Assembly (NCBI GenBank): GCA_965363675.1
Contig: CBDTTW010000148.1
Span: 1 to 7,608 of the forward strand
DNA from: CBDTTW01 sp965363675
GTDB lineage: Bacteria > Bacteroidota > Rhodothermia > Rhodothermales > DASSAV01
DNA: 7,608 nucleotides
Reading direction: 5' to 3'
In this document: positions 5,641-7,608 of the stretch, piece by piece
Numbering within the stretch: position 1 is the stretch's first letter
How the letters are laid out: every line of letters starts with the position of its first letter
Program-made: the position numbers and the translations under genes
Notes under the pieces: model-generated
What the model saw: the letters and a program-made list of their open reading frames with translations, nothing else
The model's database searches: none
What the model was told of the DNA's origin: nothing

Positions 5641-7608
5641 ATGTCTACGAGTCGATTAAGCCAACTGAAGGGCATCAATGCGCAGGACCAGAAGATGCTC
5701 GCGGACATCGAGTCCATGCTGGGCGCGGAGCCCTCGGAACTGGGCTTCGCCAAGAACCTGTTCTGGGGGCGCTTCGAGGAAGCGTCCGTCTTTCCCTATC
5801 CGGATGTAAGCGCTTCCGAAAAAGCGCGCTGCGATGCGCTCCTGGCGGAGCTTGGCGAGTACCTGGAGCATGAGCATCCGGCCGTGCTCATCGACCAGGA
5901 GCAGTATATTCCCGAATGGTGTATCGACCGCCTATTTGCGATGGGCGTCATGGGCATGACCGTGCCCGAAGCCTACGGCGGCCTCGGCCTGGGCGTCACG
6001 AGCTACAACCGCGTCCTGGAGCTGATCGGGCGCTACTGCACCTCCACGTCCGTTGTGGTCTCGGCCCATCAGTCCATCGGGTGCAAGGCCATCATGCTCT
6101 TCGGCGCGCCCGAGCAAAAGCAACGCTATCTGCCGATGGTGGCGCGGCAATGCCTCTCGGCGTTCTGCCTCTCCGAGCCCAACGTCGGCTCGGACGCCGG
6201 GGCGCAGGAGACCCGCTGCGAGGTGAGCGAGGACGGCGCCTACTACATCCTCAACGGCGAGAAGAAGTGGAGCACGTCGGGCGCCATGAGCGGGCTCTTT
6301 ACGGTGATGGCGCGGCAGCGGCTCTTGGGCCCCGACGGCAAGCCCCGCGACGCCGTCACGGCGCTCATCTGCACGCCCGACCTCGACGGCATCGAGGTGT
6401 TTCAGAAGAACCGGAGCAAAACCGGCATCCGGGGCACCTGGCAGGCGCGCATCCGCTTCACGAACGTGCGCGTGCCGCGCGAGAACCTGCTGCACCAAGA
6501 GGGCAAGGGCCTGCACGTGGCCCTGACGTGCCTCAACTACGGCCGGTGCACGCTCTCGGCGGGCATCGCCGGGGGGGCCAAGCGCGCCCTGGAGCAAAGC
6601 ACGAAGTGGGTGCAGGCGCGCCACCAGTTCGGGCGGCCGCTCGCCGAGTTCGAGCTGGTGCAGCAGAAACTCGCCTTCATGGCGGCCTACGCCTACGCCA
6701 TCGACGCGATGCTCTACATGACCACGGGCATCCTCGACCGCGGCGACCGCGATATCATGGTCGAAACGGCCATCACGAAGCTGTTCTGCTCGCACTACGG
6801 CTGGCAGATCATCGACGAGGCCATGCAGATCATGGGCGGCGAAGGCTACATGACCGAGAACGAGCTGGAACGGCTGTGGCGCGACAACCGCATCCACCGC
6901 ATCGTGGAGGGCTCGAACGAGGTCATGCAGTCGTTCATCTTCGGGTACGGCGGCAAGCAGCTTGCCGAGCACATGGTGGCCGTCCGCGACGCCTTCGGGT
7001 GGGACGCCGAGGCGGGCGCTCCGGCCAACGTGCGGCGCATCGTGCGCAACGCCTTCCGCTGGCCGTTGCTCAAGCGCGCCGTTCCGCTCGGGGCGCAGCT
7101 TTTCGCGGGTGTGCTGCCTCCGCTGCCCGAGGCCGCGCCCGTCGAGCCGGCGCTGGCGCCGCACGCGCGCCGCCTGGCCGAGCTGGTGCGGCTGCACGCC
7201 TGGTACTTCAAGCAGGTGAGCAAATGGCACCGCGAGGAGATCATCAAGCGGCAGGCGGTGCAGGCCCGCGTGACCGAGGCCGCCGCGCACCTCTACGCCA
7301 TGACGTGCGCGCTCTCGAAGAGGGACGCCCAGCTCCGCGAGGGCGCCTCGGGAGCGGCCTTCGAGCGCGACCGCGCCGCCTTCGAGCACTTCTTTGATCT
7401 GGCCGAGCTGAAGATTCGGGGCTGTTTCCGCGAGCACAAGCACAACGCCGACGCGAGTCTGCACGCCGCCGCCGACGCCGCGCGCCGGTGGGCCGACACG
7501 CTCCCGAACGGCGCGTACTACCTGCCTGAGTCCAGCCCCACGGCCGCCGGCGAGGGCAAGCCGCGCCCCACCGAGCACATCGCGCAGTTCCCCGGCGAGC
7601 GCGCCGTC
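5641..7608 (+). CDS. Acyl-CoA dehydrogenase, long VLCAD-like form (3' end outside window)
   Basis: This frame is open for 656 codons from the ATG at 5641 to the window edge with no stop. The protein is an FAD-dependent acyl-CoA dehydrogenase that forms the trans-2 double bond in acyl-CoA, the first oxidation of fatty-acid beta-oxidation, passing electrons to electron-transfer flavoprotein. Both family signatures are intact: CLSEPNVGSDAGA at 176-188 and QIMGGEGY...ERLWRD at 396-415. R327-H-QFG matches the conserved R-x-QFG segment. Glu423 in RIVEGSNEVMQ aligns with the catalytic base of the MCAD/VLCAD IYEGT motif. At least 215 more residues, mostly helical and charged, follow the catalytic core, as in VLCAD/ACAD9-type enzymes and the roughly 600-residue bacterial forms, but this one is longer. 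No Shine-Dalgarno sequence precedes the ATG; the in-frame ATG at 5695 is less likely because conserved-looking helix would be lost. Chain-length preference cannot be read from sequence. Confidence 0.93.
   Translation, partial: MSTSRLSQLKGINAQDQKMLADIESMLGAEPSELGFAKNLFWGRFEEASVFPYPDVSASEKARCDALLAELGEYLEHEHPAVLIDQEQYIPEWCIDRLFAMGVMGMTVPEAYGGLGLGVTSYNRVLELIGRYCTSTSVVVSAHQSIGCKAIMLFGAPEQKQRYLPMVARQCLSAFCLSEPNVGSDAGAQETRCEVSEDGAYYILNGEKKWSTSGAMSGLFTVMARQRLLGPDGKPRDAVTALICTPDLDGIEVFQKNRSKTGIRGTWQARIRFTNVRVPRENLLHQEGKGLHVALTCLNYGRCTLSAGIAGGAKRALEQSTKWVQARHQFGRPLAEFELVQQKLAFMAAYAYAIDAMLYMTTGILDRGDRDIMVETAITKLFCSHYGWQIIDEAMQIMGGEGYMTENELERLWRDNRIHRIVEGSNEVMQSFIFGYGGKQLAEHMVAVRDAFGWDAEAGAPANVRRIVRNAFRWPLLKRAVPLGAQLFAGVLPPLPEAAPVEPALAPHARRLAELVRLHAWYFKQVSKWHREEIIKRQAVQARVTEAAAHLYAMTCALSKRDAQLREGASGAAFERDRAAFEHFFDLAELKIRGCFREHKHNADASLHAAADAARRWADTLPNGAYYLPESSPTAAGEGKPRPTEHIAQFPGERAV

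Noticed and set aside
5767..5827. Two short hairpins (5767-5787 and 5810-5827) early in the acyl-CoA dehydrogenase gene
   Set aside because: They fall inside coding sequence that reads normally, are short, and are common by chance at this base composition.
5916..7578. Long open frames on both strands overlapping the acyl-CoA dehydrogenase (5916-7397 plus, 5932-7578 minus)
   Set aside because: Both are compositional shadows of the dehydrogenase frame, which carries both family signatures and the catalytic glutamate and is open to the window end.

Overview
The window is GC-rich (roughly two thirds G+C by eye) and densely coding. All four genes lie on the plus strand. CarB ends without the usual regulatory domain, the GH2 enzyme is exported, ribosome binding sites are weak or absent, and a long acyl-CoA dehydrogenase is present. 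Together these suggest a high-GC member of the Bacteroidota/Rhodothermota side of the tree, possibly Rhodothermales. That placement is an inference from protein style, not from a marker gene.

Layout. Bases 1-714 hold the 3' end of carB (carbamoyl-phosphate synthase large chain; arginine/pyrimidine synthesis). Bases 715-921 are intergenic, with a strong GC hairpin just after carB, then an AT-rich patch and an 8-bp direct repeat in front of the next gene. Bases 922-4053 encode a large exported glycoside hydrolase family 2 enzyme. Bases 4068-5498, 14 nt downstream, encode uronate isomerase UxaC. Bases 5499-5640 are a gap with a terminator-like hairpin and a weak promoter candidate. Bases 5641-7608 encode an acyl-CoA dehydrogenase that is still open at the window edge.

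The GH2 and uxaC genes look like a two-gene operon. The GH2 protein has a signal peptide and carries an N-x-K motif at the place where beta-glucuronidases bind the sugar carboxylate. UxaC acts on free glucuronate or galacturonate in the cytoplasm. The simplest reading is that the GH2 enzyme releases a uronic acid outside the cytoplasm and UxaC starts its breakdown. The transporter and later enzymes (UxuA/UxuB type) are not in the window. carB and the acyl-CoA dehydrogenase are probably unrelated metabolic neighbours.

I saw no RNA genes, CRISPR array, insertion sequence, prophage or defence system. The most unusual parts are the GH2 enzyme's atypical barrel around its presumed nucleophile and its roughly 200-residue C-terminal region, which I cannot assign.
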